32,599 nucleotides of DNA from an uncultured Clostridia bacterium (GTDB lineage: Bacteria; Bacillota; Clostridia; Christensenellales; Aristaeellaceae), in contig CAMENN010000024.1 of assembly GCA_945928315.1 (NCBI GenBank), positions 1 through 32,599 on the forward strand, read 5' to 3'. Below are positions 1 to 7,245 of the stretch, in pieces. A program made the position numbers and the translations under genes. Every line of letters begins with the position of its first letter. Position 1 is the stretch's first letter. Below the pieces are notes generated by a model that was given only the letters and a program-made list of their open reading frames with translations, searched no databases and had not been told where the DNA came from.

Positions 1-1963
1 TGTTGTGGCAGAAGATGCCGCCGTTCTCCTTGTATCCCGGCGGATAGGAGCTGATTTCGCCCAGCTCCACGTGATAGCGCGTGTAGGGCGGCGTGTGAAT
101 CGCTACGCCGTGCTCACTGAGCAGGCGTTCCCGCACGGAATCGAGCGCCTGCTGCGCATAGCCCTGCTTAACGCCCACGCCCGCCATGACGAGGAAGCCC
201 TGCGGCTCGATGTAGATCTGCCCCTCGTCGCACTCGTGCGAGCCGACCTTGTGGCCAAATGCATCATACGCGCGCAGGAACCACGCGCCGTCCCAGCCGT
301 GCGCGAGCACAGCCTGCTCCATCGCGTCGCGTCTGGCGGCGACGGCATCAGCCTCCTCCTGCCAGCCATAGAGGCGGCAAAGCGCCTCGTAATCCGGGCA
401 GACGCCCACGAACATGCCCGCGATGAACAGCGATTCCGCCACGCCGGATTCGTAGTTGGCGGTCGTCTGGAAGCTCTCGCCGGGCGTTTCGGAGAAGCAG
501 TTGAGGTTCAGGCAGTCGTTCCAGTCCGCGCGCCCGATGAGCGGCAGGCCGTGGGGGCCCAGGTGCTCCAGCGTGTAGTGGAAGCTGCGGCGCAGGTGCT
601 CCATCAGCGGCTCGGCGAGCGACTCGTCGTTGTCAAAGGGCACGGACTCGGAGAGGATGGACAGGTCGCCCGTCTCCTTGATATAGGCCGCCGCGCCGAA
701 GATCAGCCACAGCGGATCGTCGTTGAAGCCGGACCCGACGTCAAAGTTGCCGCGCTTGGTCAGCGGCTGATACTGGTGATACGCGCTGCCGTCCGGGAAC
801 TGCGTCGCGGCGATGTCCAGCAGGCGCTCCCGCGCGCGGGCCGGAATCAGGTGCACAAAGCCCAGCAGATCCTGCGTGGAATCCCGGAAGCCCATGCCGC
901 GCCCGATGCCGGATTCGTAGTAGCTCGCCGAGCGCGACATGTTGAAGGTGACCATGCACTGGTACTGGTTCCAGACGTTGACCATGCGGTCAAACCGCGG
1001 CTCGCCGCTTTGCACCTGGCAGGTGGAGAGCAGGGCGTCCCAGTACCCGCGCAGCTGCGCCAGCGCGCTGTCAAACTGCGCCTCGGTTGCAAACTGCTCC
1101 ATCAGCGCGTAGGCGGGCGCCTTGTTGATGACGCCGGGCGCGATGAACTTTTCATCCTTCGGGTTTTCGCAGTAGCCCAGCAAAAAGATGAAGCTCACGC
1201 GCTCGCCCGGCGCAAGCGTGCCGTGCAGATGGTGGCTGCCGATGGGCGCCCAGCCGCTGGCGACGGAGTTGCGGCTTTGCCCCTCGAAGACGGCGGCCGG
1301 GTGGTCAAAGCCGTTGTACGCCCCCAGGAAGCTGTCGCGGTCGGTATCGAAGCCGTCCACCGGCGCGTTGACGGCGTAGACGGCATAGTGGTTGCGGCGC
1401 TCGCGGTACTCGGTCTTGTGGTAGATCGCGCCGCCCTCGATCTCCACCTCGCCGGTGGAGAAGTTGCGCTGGAAGTTGGTGGCGTCGTCCTGCGCGTTCC
1501 ACAGGCAGAACTCCACAAAGCTGAACAGGGCGACGTCCTTGGGCGCGTCCGTGCGGTTGCAAAGCTCCACGCGCGTGACCAGGGCGGGAACGCCGCGCGG
1601 CACCATCGACGTCTGGCGCACGAAAAGGCCGTTCTTTTCGCCGGTGATCGTCGTGTAGCCCAGGCCGTGGCGGCACTCGTAGGCGTCCAGCGGGGTTTTG
1701 ACTGGCATCCAGCCGGGGGTGAAGACCGTGTCGCCGTCCTTGATGTAGAAATACTGTCCGCCGGCGTCCGTGGGCACGTTGTTGTAGCGGTAGCGGGTGA
1801 TGCGCAGCATGCGCGCATCCTTGTAGAAGCTGTAGCCGCCGCCCGTGTTGGACATCAGGGTGAAGAACGCCTCGCTGCCCAGATAGTTGATCCACGGCGA
1901 GGGGGTGTCCGGTCGGGTGATGACATATTCACGGGACGCGTCGTCGAAATGGCCATACTCCAT
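1..1963 (-). CDS. Cellobiose phosphorylase, GH94 (3' end cut by window edge)
   Basis: This is a cytoplasmic enzyme that splits cellobiose with phosphate into glucose and alpha-glucose 1-phosphate. The minus-strand start at 1963 has an AAAGGAGGCG ribosome site just upstream. About 654 codons are visible; the family is usually near 810 residues, so roughly the last 155 lie outside the window. The N-terminus ([15 protein letters not shown], then PWINYLG) and internal stretches such as [29 protein letters not shown] and [19 protein letters not shown] agree closely, from memory, with clostridial cellobiose phosphorylases rather than cellodextrin or chitobiose phosphorylases. The motif [10 protein letters not shown] carries the presumed general-acid Asp at about residue 483. 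Its divergent position next to a LacI gene and a sugar transporter fits cellobiose uptake and phosphorolysis. Exact substrate preference within GH94 is inferred. Confidence 0.93.
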   Translation of the reverse strand, partial: MEYGHFDDASREYVITRPDTPSPWINYLGSEAFFTLMSNTGGGYSFYKDARMLRITRYRYNNVPTDAGGQYFYIKDGDTVFTPGWMPVKTPLDAYECRHGLGYTTITGEKNGLFVRQTSMVPRGVPALVTRVELCNRTDAPKDVALFSFVEFCLWNAQDDATNFQRNFSTGEVEIEGGAIYHKTEYRERRNHYAVYAVNAPVDGFDTDRDSFLGAYNGFDHPAAVFEGQSRNSVASGWAPIGSHHLHGTLAPGERVSFIFLLGYCENPKDEKFIAPGVINKAPAYALMEQFATEAQFDSALAQLRGYWDALLSTCQVQSGEPRFDRMVNVWNQYQCMVTFNMSRSASYYESGIGRGMGFRDSTQDLLGFVHLIPARARERLLDIAATQFPDGSAYHQYQPLTKRGNFDVGSGFNDDPLWLIFGAAAYIKETGDLSILSESVPFDNDESLAEPLMEHLRRSFHYTLEHLGPHGLPLIGRADWNDCLNLNCFSETPGESFQTTANYESGVAESLFIAGMFVGVCPDYEALCRLYGWQEEADAVAARRDAMEQAVLAHGWDGAWFLRAYDAFGHKVGSHECDEGQIYIEPQGFLVMAGVGVKQGYAQQALDSVRERLLSEHGVAIHTPPYTRYHVELGEISSYPPGYKENGGIFCHN

Positions 1964-2015
1964 GGCGATTCGCCTCCTTTGACAGTGCGGTCAGCCGGTT
2001 TTTCGCGGGTTTTGT

Positions 2016-2029
2016 CGAAAACGTTTTAG
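2016..2029. promoter_or_regulatory. LacI-type operator O1
   Basis: CGAAAACGTTTTAG contains the perfect palindrome AAAACGTTTT with a central CG, typical of LacI-family operators. It lies about 26-39 bases downstream of the predicted phosphorylase transcription start, where a bound repressor would block elongation. It differs by one base from O3 at the lacI promoter. Confidence 0.7.
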
Positions 2030-2061
2030 CCCATACCCGCGCAGCAGATCGCTTTTCCAAC

Positions 2062-2090
2062 AATATACCGCATTTCCGCCGGGAAAGCAA
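2062..2090 (-). promoter_or_regulatory. Promoter of the cellobiose phosphorylase gene
   Basis: On the minus strand a TTGCTT -35 box (2085-2090) and a TATATT -10 box (2062-2067) are separated by exactly 17 bases. Transcription would start near 2055 and leave a leader of about 90 bases containing a LacI-type operator. Confidence 0.65.
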
Positions 2091-2118
2091 GGGTTATTTC
2101 CCGATTCCCGGTGAAAAA

Positions 2119-2134
2119 CCGAAAACGTATTCGG
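2119..2134. promoter_or_regulatory. LacI-type operator O2
   Basis: CCGAAAACGTATTCGG is a near-perfect 16-bp palindrome with a central CG. It shares the CGAAAACG half with O1. It lies upstream of the phosphorylase promoter and roughly midway between O1 and O3, so it may serve as an auxiliary or looping site. Confidence 0.6.
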
Positions 2135-2236
2135 TTTCCGTGCGATTTGCGACCTTTTTTTGAGGAGTTTTTCGTGACATGTGCAGGGTTTTTCCCGTCC
2201 TTCAGAAAGGATCTGACAAAAATGTGAAAAAAGGTC

Positions 2237-2265
2237 TTGCAATCTTGAGCGAGCTGCCGTATAAT
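2237..2265 (+). promoter_or_regulatory. Promoter of the lacI-type regulator gene
   Basis: TTGCAA (2237-2242) and a perfect TATAAT (2260-2265) are separated by 17 bases. The -10 box contains the ATG at 2264, so that ATG cannot be the translation start of a transcript made from this promoter. Confidence 0.8.
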
Positions 2266-2272
2266 GAGTTCA

Positions 2273-2286
2273 CGAAATCGTTTTAG
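2273..2286. promoter_or_regulatory. LacI-type operator O3 at the regulator's own promoter
   Basis: CGAAATCGTTTTAG matches O1 at 13 of 14 positions. It sits at the expected transcription start of the regulator gene, indicating autoregulation. Confidence 0.65.
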
Positions 2287-2320
2287 ACCCGAAGGAAAGT
2301 GTGGTGCATCCCCCTTGGCC

Positions 2321-3334
2321 GTGACCATCAAGGAGCTGTCCGCGGCCTGCGGGCTGTCCGTTTCCACCGTGAGCAAGGCGCTCAACGATTATCCCGACGT
2401 CTCCAGCGAGACGCGCGCGCTCGTGCGCGCCACCGCCGACCAGCTGGGCTACCGCCCCAGCGCGCTGGCACGCGGGCTCAAAATCGGGCGCACCTTCAAC
2501 CTGGGCGTCCTCTTCGATACCGAAGACGGCGGCCTGACGCACAACTACTTCTCGCCCGTGCTCGAGGCCTTCAAATCCGAGGCCGAGCGCCGCGGCTATG
2601 ACATCGCCTTCATCACGCACCATCTGGGCAGCAGCCCGATGACGTATCTGGAGCACTGCCTCTACCGCAATGTCGACGGCGTGTGCATCGTCTGCTCCAA
2701 ATTCGAGGAGCCGGAGGTGGTCGAGCTGGTTTCCGGCCCGCTGCCGGTGGTGACCATAGACCACGTCTTCCACGGGCACAGCTGCGTGGAGTCCGAAAAC
2801 CGCCAGGGCATGACCGAGCTGACGCGCTACATCCTCTCCATGGGGCACACCCGCATCGCCTACATCGAGGGCAACAGCGCCTCCGTCACCACCGTGCGCC
2901 TGACCAGCTTCCTGCGCACGATGCAGGAAGCCGGCATCGGGGTACCGGAAAGCTACCTCGTGCAGAGCATCTACCACAACCCCGCCGCGGCCCGCGCGGC
3001 CACCGAGAAGCTGCTCGCCCTGCCCGAGCGCCCGACCTGCATCATCATGTCCGACGATTACGCCGCGCTGGGCGGCATGGAGGCCATCCGCGCGCACGGC
3101 CTGCGCATCCCGGAGGACATCTCCGTCGCCGGGTACGACGGCGTGCCGCTGCTTCAAATGTGCCGCCCGCGGCTGACCACCGTCGCCCAGGATACCGCCG
3201 CCATCGGCGAGGCTGCCGCGCGCAAGCTCGTGCACCTCATCGAGCAGCCGCGCACCACCTTCCAGGAGACCATCTCCGTTCCGAGCCGGCTGATTCCGGG
3301 CGAGACGGTCGGTCCCGCGCCCGTGGGCGCCTGA
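2321..3334 (+). CDS. LacI-family transcriptional regulator of the cellobiose locus
   Basis: This is a DNA-binding repressor of about 338 residues. The N-terminus (TIKELSAACGLSVSTVSKAL, then NDYPDVSS) is the LacI helix-turn-helix and hinge start. A periplasmic-binding-protein-like sensor domain follows from about residue 60, with typical segments such as NLGVLFDTEDGG, TIDHVFHGHS and SVAGYDGVPL. The open frame extends upstream to ATG 2264, but that codon lies inside the -10 box and the first 19 residues would be read through operator O3. The GTG at 2321 gives a normal LacI N-terminus, although its ribosome site is weak; TTG 2315 is an alternative. Three matching operators between it and the divergent phosphorylase indicate that it controls both directions. 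Cellobiose or a derivative is the likely inducer, by context only. Confidence 0.88.
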   Translation: MTIKELSAACGLSVSTVSKALNDYPDVSSETRALVRATADQLGYRPSALARGLKIGRTFNLGVLFDTEDGGLTHNYFSPVLEAFKSEAERRGYDIAFITHHLGSSPMTYLEHCLYRNVDGVCIVCSKFEEPEVVELVSGPLPVVTIDHVFHGHSCVESENRQGMTELTRYILSMGHTRIAYIEGNSASVTTVRLTSFLRTMQEAGIGVPESYLVQSIYHNPAAARAATEKLLALPERPTCIIMSDDYAALGGMEAIRAHGLRIPEDISVAGYDGVPLLQMCRPRLTTVAQDTAAIGEAAARKLVHLIEQPRTTFQETISVPSRLIPGETVGPAPVGA

Positions 3335-3396
3335 TCCGCAGATTCTCCTTCCGCGAGTGCATCAGGAAGGACGATCATAAAAAGGAGGAACACGTC

Positions 3397-4749
3397 ATGA
3401 AAAAGAGTCTGTCCCTTGTGCTGGCGTTTGTGCTGGCGATGACGATGCTCGTGGGCATCGCGTCTGCTGAGGAAGGCAAGATCCTCAACATCTGGTGCTG
3501 GAACACCGAGTTCCAGAGCCGCTTCAACGACTACTATCCCGAGGTCAAGGAGATCGCGGAGGACAAGTCCACCACGACCCTGAACGACGGCACCATCGTC
3601 AAGTGGACGATCAACCCGAACGAGAACAACAACTACCAGAACAAGCTCGACGAGGCGCTCCTCGCACAGGAGAGCGCCGCGGCGGATGAGAAGATCGACA
3701 TCTTCCTCATCGAGGCGGACTACGCGCTCAAGTACGTCGATTCCCCGTTCACGCTGGACGTGCGCGCGGACATCGGCCTGACCGATGAGCAGCTGGCCGG
3801 CCAGTACAAGTACACGCAGGACATCGCCACCGCCGATGGCGTCCTCAAGGGCGTGACCTGGCAGGCGACCCCGGGCCTGTTCGCCTATCGCCGCTCCATC
3901 GCCAAGGACGTGCTGGGCACCGACGATCCCGCCGAGGTGCAGGCCGCGCTGAGCGACTGGGACAAGTTTGACGCCGTGGCCGAGCAGGCCGCCGCGAAGG
4001 GCTACAAGATGCTCTCCGGCTATGATGACAGCTTCCGCACCTTCTCCAACAACGTCTCCGCGCCGTGGGTGGACGGCACCACCGTCAAGGTCGATGCCAA
4101 CATCATGAAGTGGGTTGAGCAGACCAAGCTCTACACCGAGAAGGGCTACAACAACAAGTCCTCCCTGTGGAACGACGTGTGGGCTGCCGACCAGGGCCCG
4201 GACGGCAAGGTCTTCGGCTTCTTCTACTCCACCTGGGGCATCAACTTCACCCTGCTGGGCAACTCTCTCGCGGACAGCAACGCGCCCGCCGAGGTGGGCA
4301 ACGGCATCTTCGGCGACTACGCCGTGTGCGAAGGCCCGCAGCCGTACTACTGGGGCGGCACCTGGATCTGCGCCGCTGCCGGCACGGACAACGCGGAAAC
4401 CATCAAGGACGTCATGGCGAAGCTGACCTGTGACAAGGACATCGCGCTGGCGATCACCACCGACACGCAGGACTACACCAACAACGTCGAGGCGATGGAC
4501 GAGCTGGCCAGCAGCGACTACGCCTCCGCGTTCCTCGGCGGCCAGAACCACATCGCGCTCTTCGCGAAGGCCGCGCCGAACATCGACATGAGCAACGCCG
4601 GTCCGTACGATCAGGGCTGCAACGAAGGCATCCAGACTGCGTTCAAGGATTACTTCGACGGCGTGGTCGACATCGACACCGCGAAGAAGAACTTTGAAAC
4701 GATCATCATGGAGAAGTATCCGGAGCTGACCGAGGTCGTCTGGCCGTAA
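3397..4749 (+). CDS. Extracellular sugar-binding protein of a CUT1 ABC transporter
   Basis: This 450-residue exported protein would capture an oligosaccharide, probably cellobiose or short cello-oligomers judging from the neighbours, and deliver it to the two permeases downstream. The start follows an AAAAGGAGGAA ribosome site. Residues 1-25 form a signal peptide ending GIASA before EEGK. The mature protein starts with ILNIWCWNTEFQSRF, the usual opening strand of family-1 solute-binding proteins, and has segments such as FLIEADYALKYV and GVTWQATPGLFAYRR near the ligand cleft. There is no lipobox cysteine at the cleavage site, which is unusual for a Gram-positive binding protein. It follows lacI by 62 bases and probably shares its transcript. 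A GC-rich hairpin after the stop may trim the message so that it is made in excess of the permeases. Confidence 0.88.
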   Translation: MKKSLSLVLAFVLAMTMLVGIASAEEGKILNIWCWNTEFQSRFNDYYPEVKEIAEDKSTTTLNDGTIVKWTINPNENNNYQNKLDEALLAQESAAADEKIDIFLIEADYALKYVDSPFTLDVRADIGLTDEQLAGQYKYTQDIATADGVLKGVTWQATPGLFAYRRSIAKDVLGTDDPAEVQAALSDWDKFDAVAEQAAAKGYKMLSGYDDSFRTFSNNVSAPWVDGTTVKVDANIMKWVEQTKLYTEKGYNNKSSLWNDVWAADQGPDGKVFGFFYSTWGINFTLLGNSLADSNAPAEVGNGIFGDYAVCEGPQPYYWGGTWICAAAGTDNAETIKDVMAKLTCDKDIALAITTDTQDYTNNVEAMDELASSDYASAFLGGQNHIALFAKAAPNIDMSNAGPYDQGCNEGIQTAFKDYFDGVVDIDTAKKNFETIIMEKYPELTEVVWP

Positions 4750-4782
4750 GCCCGCGTTTCTCCGATCACCCATGAAAGCAGG

Positions 4783-4812
4783 ATGGGGCGGGCGTTTCGC
4801 CCGCCCCATTTT
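4783..4812 (+). terminator. Hairpin after the binding-protein gene
   Basis: A 12-bp perfect stem (4783-4794 with 4798-4809) has a TTT loop and is followed by only four T residues counting the stem end. It probably acts as a partial terminator or 3'-end stabiliser between the binding protein and the permease genes. Confidence 0.55.
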
Positions 4813-4873
4813 CCATTGGACAGGGAGGCTCTGTGTTTTCCCGCAGCGAGGCGGAAAAAGACAAAGCCTTCCA

Positions 4874-5160
4874 CGGCGGGCTGTGCCCGCTCCCACTTCC
4901 GAAGGAATCTACAGGTTCTTGCGAGTCGGTGCCCGCTGCACGGCGCTTATGTGCTGATTCAATCCGTGCAGCGGCGGGCTGTGCCCGCTCCCACTTCCGA
5001 AAAGCTTTCAGATTCTTGCGAGTCGGTGCCCGCTGCACGGCGCTTATGTGCTGATTCAATCCGTACAGCGGCGGGCTGTGCCCGCTCCCACTTCCGAAAA
5101 GCTTTCAGATTCTTGTGGGTCGGTGCCCGCTGCACGGCGCTTGCGTGCCAGTCCAATCCG
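4874..5160. repeat. 97-98 bp tandem repeat, three copies
   Basis: Three tandem units begin at 4874, 4972 and 5069. Each opens with CGGCGGGCTGTGCCCGCTCC followed by CACTTCCGAA and ends near CAATCCGT. Copies 2 and 3 are almost identical; copy 1 differs mainly just after CACTTCCGAA. Each unit contains the short hairpin GCGGGC-TGT-GCCCGC, and across unit borders GCTGCACGG pairs with CCGTGCAGC. The array fills the gap between the binding-protein and permease genes. A related core occurs at 11711. One reading frame is open through the array and joins the permease, but this looks accidental. Confidence 0.85.
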
Positions 5161-5206
5161 TGTCCAAACCCGGCATCCCATCATGAAAAAGGAACAGGTG
5201 AATGCT

Positions 5207-6133
5207 ATGATTGCCAAACCGAAGAGACGCTCGGTCAGCTACGCAAAATGGGGCTATATCTTCATCGCGCCGTTTTTCCTGGCGTTCTTCATCTTCCAGC
5301 TCATCCCGCTAGCGTCTACGATCTACTACAGCTTCTTCGAGTATTACCGCAGCGGCCTCAAGGTCATCGGACCGAACTTCGTGGGCCTGCAGAACTATGT
5401 GAAGCTGCTGAGCGCTGACCTGCCCAAGTACATGGGCAACACGCTCATCATGTGGATCATCGGCTTTGTGCCGCAGATCGTCGTTTCGCTCCTGCTGGCG
5501 GTCTGGTTCACGGATACGCGGCTCAATCTGCGCTGCCAGCCGTTCTTCAAGACCGTCATCTACATGCCCAACCTCATCATGGCCTCCGCGTTCGCCATGC
5601 TGTTCTTCACCATGTTCTCGGACAACGGTCCGGTGAACACCACGCTCATCTCCCTGGGCATCCTCAGCGAGCCGTTCCGCTTCCTCTCCAGCGTCGCAGG
5701 CACGCGCGGGCTGGTCGGCCTCATGAACTTCCTCATGTGGTTCGGCAACACGACCATCCTGCTGATGGCCGCCGTCATGGGCATCGACCTTTCGCTGTTC
5801 GAGGCCGCGGAGATCGACGGCTGCACGCCGTGGCAGACGTTCTGGCGCATCACCATGCCGCTCATCCGCCCGATCCTCGTCTACGTGCTCATCACCTCGC
5901 TCATCGGCGGCCTGCAGATGTTCGATGTGCCGCAGGTGCTCACCAACGGCAAGGGCAATCCGGACCGCTGCGCCACCACGATGATCATGTACCTGAACAA
6001 CCACATGTTCAGCAAGAACTATGGCCTGGCGGGCGCGGTTTCCACGGTGCTGTTCCTCATTTGCGCGGTGCTCTGCGTGGTCGTCACCAAAACGCTGGAC
6101 CCGGTGGACAAGAAGGGAGGCAAAATCAAATGA
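5207..6133 (+). CDS. CUT1 sugar ABC transporter permease (MalF/UgpA type)
   Basis: This 308-residue integral membrane protein forms half of the import channel. It begins MIAKPKRRSVSYAKWGYIFI and has about six membrane helices. The cytoplasmic EAA loop (EAAEIDGCTPWQTFWRI, about residues 199-216), which contacts the ATPase, is present. I chose ATG 5207, preceded by AGGTGA; ATG 5183 is an in-frame alternative. Extending the frame to 5048 would translate the tandem repeat, so I rejected it. It overlaps the next permease gene by ATGA. No ATP-binding subunit is encoded nearby, as is common for CUT1 systems that share an MsmK/MsiK-type ATPase. Confidence 0.92.
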   Translation: MIAKPKRRSVSYAKWGYIFIAPFFLAFFIFQLIPLASTIYYSFFEYYRSGLKVIGPNFVGLQNYVKLLSADLPKYMGNTLIMWIIGFVPQIVVSLLLAVWFTDTRLNLRCQPFFKTVIYMPNLIMASAFAMLFFTMFSDNGPVNTTLISLGILSEPFRFLSSVAGTRGLVGLMNFLMWFGNTTILLMAAVMGIDLSLFEAAEIDGCTPWQTFWRITMPLIRPILVYVLITSLIGGLQMFDVPQVLTNGKGNPDRCATTMIMYLNNHMFSKNYGLAGAVSTVLFLICAVLCVVVTKTLDPVDKKGGKIK

Positions 6134-6984
6134 TGAAGCATCGTGCGCCCGGACGGCTGCGCGCGCGCCGCGCCGTCGCCTATGTCTTCCTCGCGTTCCT
6201 GTGCGTGCTCTGCCTGTTCTTCTTCTATGTGCTGGCGATCAACGCCACGCACTCCCACTTTGAGATCCAGCGCGGCTTCTCCTTCCTGCCCGGCAGGTCG
6301 CTGCTGACGAACCTCAAAAACGTGCTGAGCGACGCCAACCTGCCGGTGCTCTCCGGCATCCGCAACAGCCTGATCGTCTCCGGCATGTCCGCGCTGCTGG
6401 CGGTGTACTTCTCCGCGCTGACGGCGTACGGCATCCACGCGTACGATTTCAAGCTGCGCAAGGCCGCGCTCGCGTTCATTCTGCTGATCATGACGATGCC
6501 GACGCAGGTGTCCGCGCTGGGCTTCTACCGCCTGATGTCGCGCATGAAGCTCACCGACACGCTGACGGCGCTCTTCCTGCCGAGCATCGCCTCGCCGACG
6601 GTGTTCTACTTCATGATCCAGTACATGAAGAGCAACCTGCCGATGGAGATCATCGAGGCGGCGCGCATCGACGGCGCGAGCGAGTTCGGCACATTCAACC
6701 GCATCGTGATCCCGATGCTCAAGCCGGCGATGGCGGTGCAGGCGATCTTCTCGTTTGTCGGCGCTTGGAACAACTACTTCGTCCCCGCGCTCATCATCAA
6801 TTCCAGCAAGAAAAAGACGCTGCCCATCCTGATTGCCCAGCTGCGCAGCGCGGACTTTTTGAAGTTTGACATGGGTCAGGTGTACATGCTGATCGCCATC
6901 GCCATCCTGCCGGTGATCGTGGTCTACCTGTGCCTGTCCAAGTTCATCGTCGCGGGTGTCGCGCTTGGCGGCGTGAAGGGATAA
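6130..6984 (+). CDS. CUT1 sugar ABC transporter permease (MalG/UgpE type)
   Basis: This 284-residue protein is the partner permease. The start at 6130 overlaps the preceding stop in an ATGA arrangement and has a GGGAGG ribosome site, implying translational coupling. It has six predicted membrane helices, the first being YVFLAFLCVLCLFFFYVLAI. The EAA loop reads EAARIDGASEFGTFNRIVIP at about residues 176-195, and the C-terminus VAGVALGGVKG is typical of MalG-type subunits. A strong terminator follows, closing the lacI, binding-protein, permease, permease unit. Confidence 0.93.
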   Translation: MMKHRAPGRLRARRAVAYVFLAFLCVLCLFFFYVLAINATHSHFEIQRGFSFLPGRSLLTNLKNVLSDANLPVLSGIRNSLIVSGMSALLAVYFSALTAYGIHAYDFKLRKAALAFILLIMTMPTQVSALGFYRLMSRMKLTDTLTALFLPSIASPTVFYFMIQYMKSNLPMEIIEAARIDGASEFGTFNRIVIPMLKPAMAVQAIFSFVGAWNNYFVPALIINSSKKKTLPILIAQLRSADFLKFDMGQVYMLIAIAILPVIVVYLCLSKFIVAGVALGGVKG

Positions 6985-6997
6985 ATCCAGCGTACAA

Positions 6998-7032
6998 ACA
7001 GGGAAGGCGCCGGCGGCGCCTTCCCTGTTTTT
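6998..7032 (+). terminator. Rho-independent terminator of the transporter operon
   Basis: A 14-bp perfect stem (6998-7011 with 7015-7028) has a GGC loop and is followed by a run of T residues. It begins 14 bases after the last permease stop codon. Confidence 0.9.
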
Positions 7033-7040
7033 GGTTGTGT

Positions 7041-7071
7041 AAAAAGCCCGAACGGCAGGCCGCCGTTCGGG
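7041..7071 (-). terminator. Terminator of the GH3 gene
   Basis: CCCGAACGGC (7047-7056) pairs with GCCGTTCGGG (7062-7071). Read on the minus strand the stem is followed by CTTTTT, which suits the convergent GH3 transcript. A further 11-bp stem (7178-7188 with 7204-7214) lies between it and the gene but lacks a T run. Confidence 0.7.
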
Positions 7072-7245
7072 TAAAGGAGAAGATCGCCGGAAGCCAACGC
7101 CGTTTTTGCTGTTGCAGACGGCCTTCGAGTGAGTTCTCGCAGGCCGCCCGTTCACGCCGGCACCGGCGAAGGAGAGACCTCCTGCCGCGCCCTGCGAGGG
7201 ACAGCGGCAGGAGGCTTTGCCGTTCGTTGACGGAAGATGACCGCG

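Noticed and set aside
5-2029. Long plus-strand open frame of 674 codons
   Set aside because: It is the antisense shadow of the cellobiose phosphorylase gene; the minus strand gives a clear GH94 protein with a ribosome site.
2683-3396. Upstream extension of the binding-protein frame into lacI
   Set aside because: The frame happens to stay open, but the signal peptide and ribosome site place the start at 3397.
4874-5160. CRISPR array
   Set aside because: The units are contiguous 97-98 bp copies without unique spacers between short repeats, and no cas gene is present.
5048-5206. N-terminal extension of the first permease through the tandem repeat
   Set aside because: It would translate the repeat array; the normal permease N-terminus and a ribosome site are at 5207.
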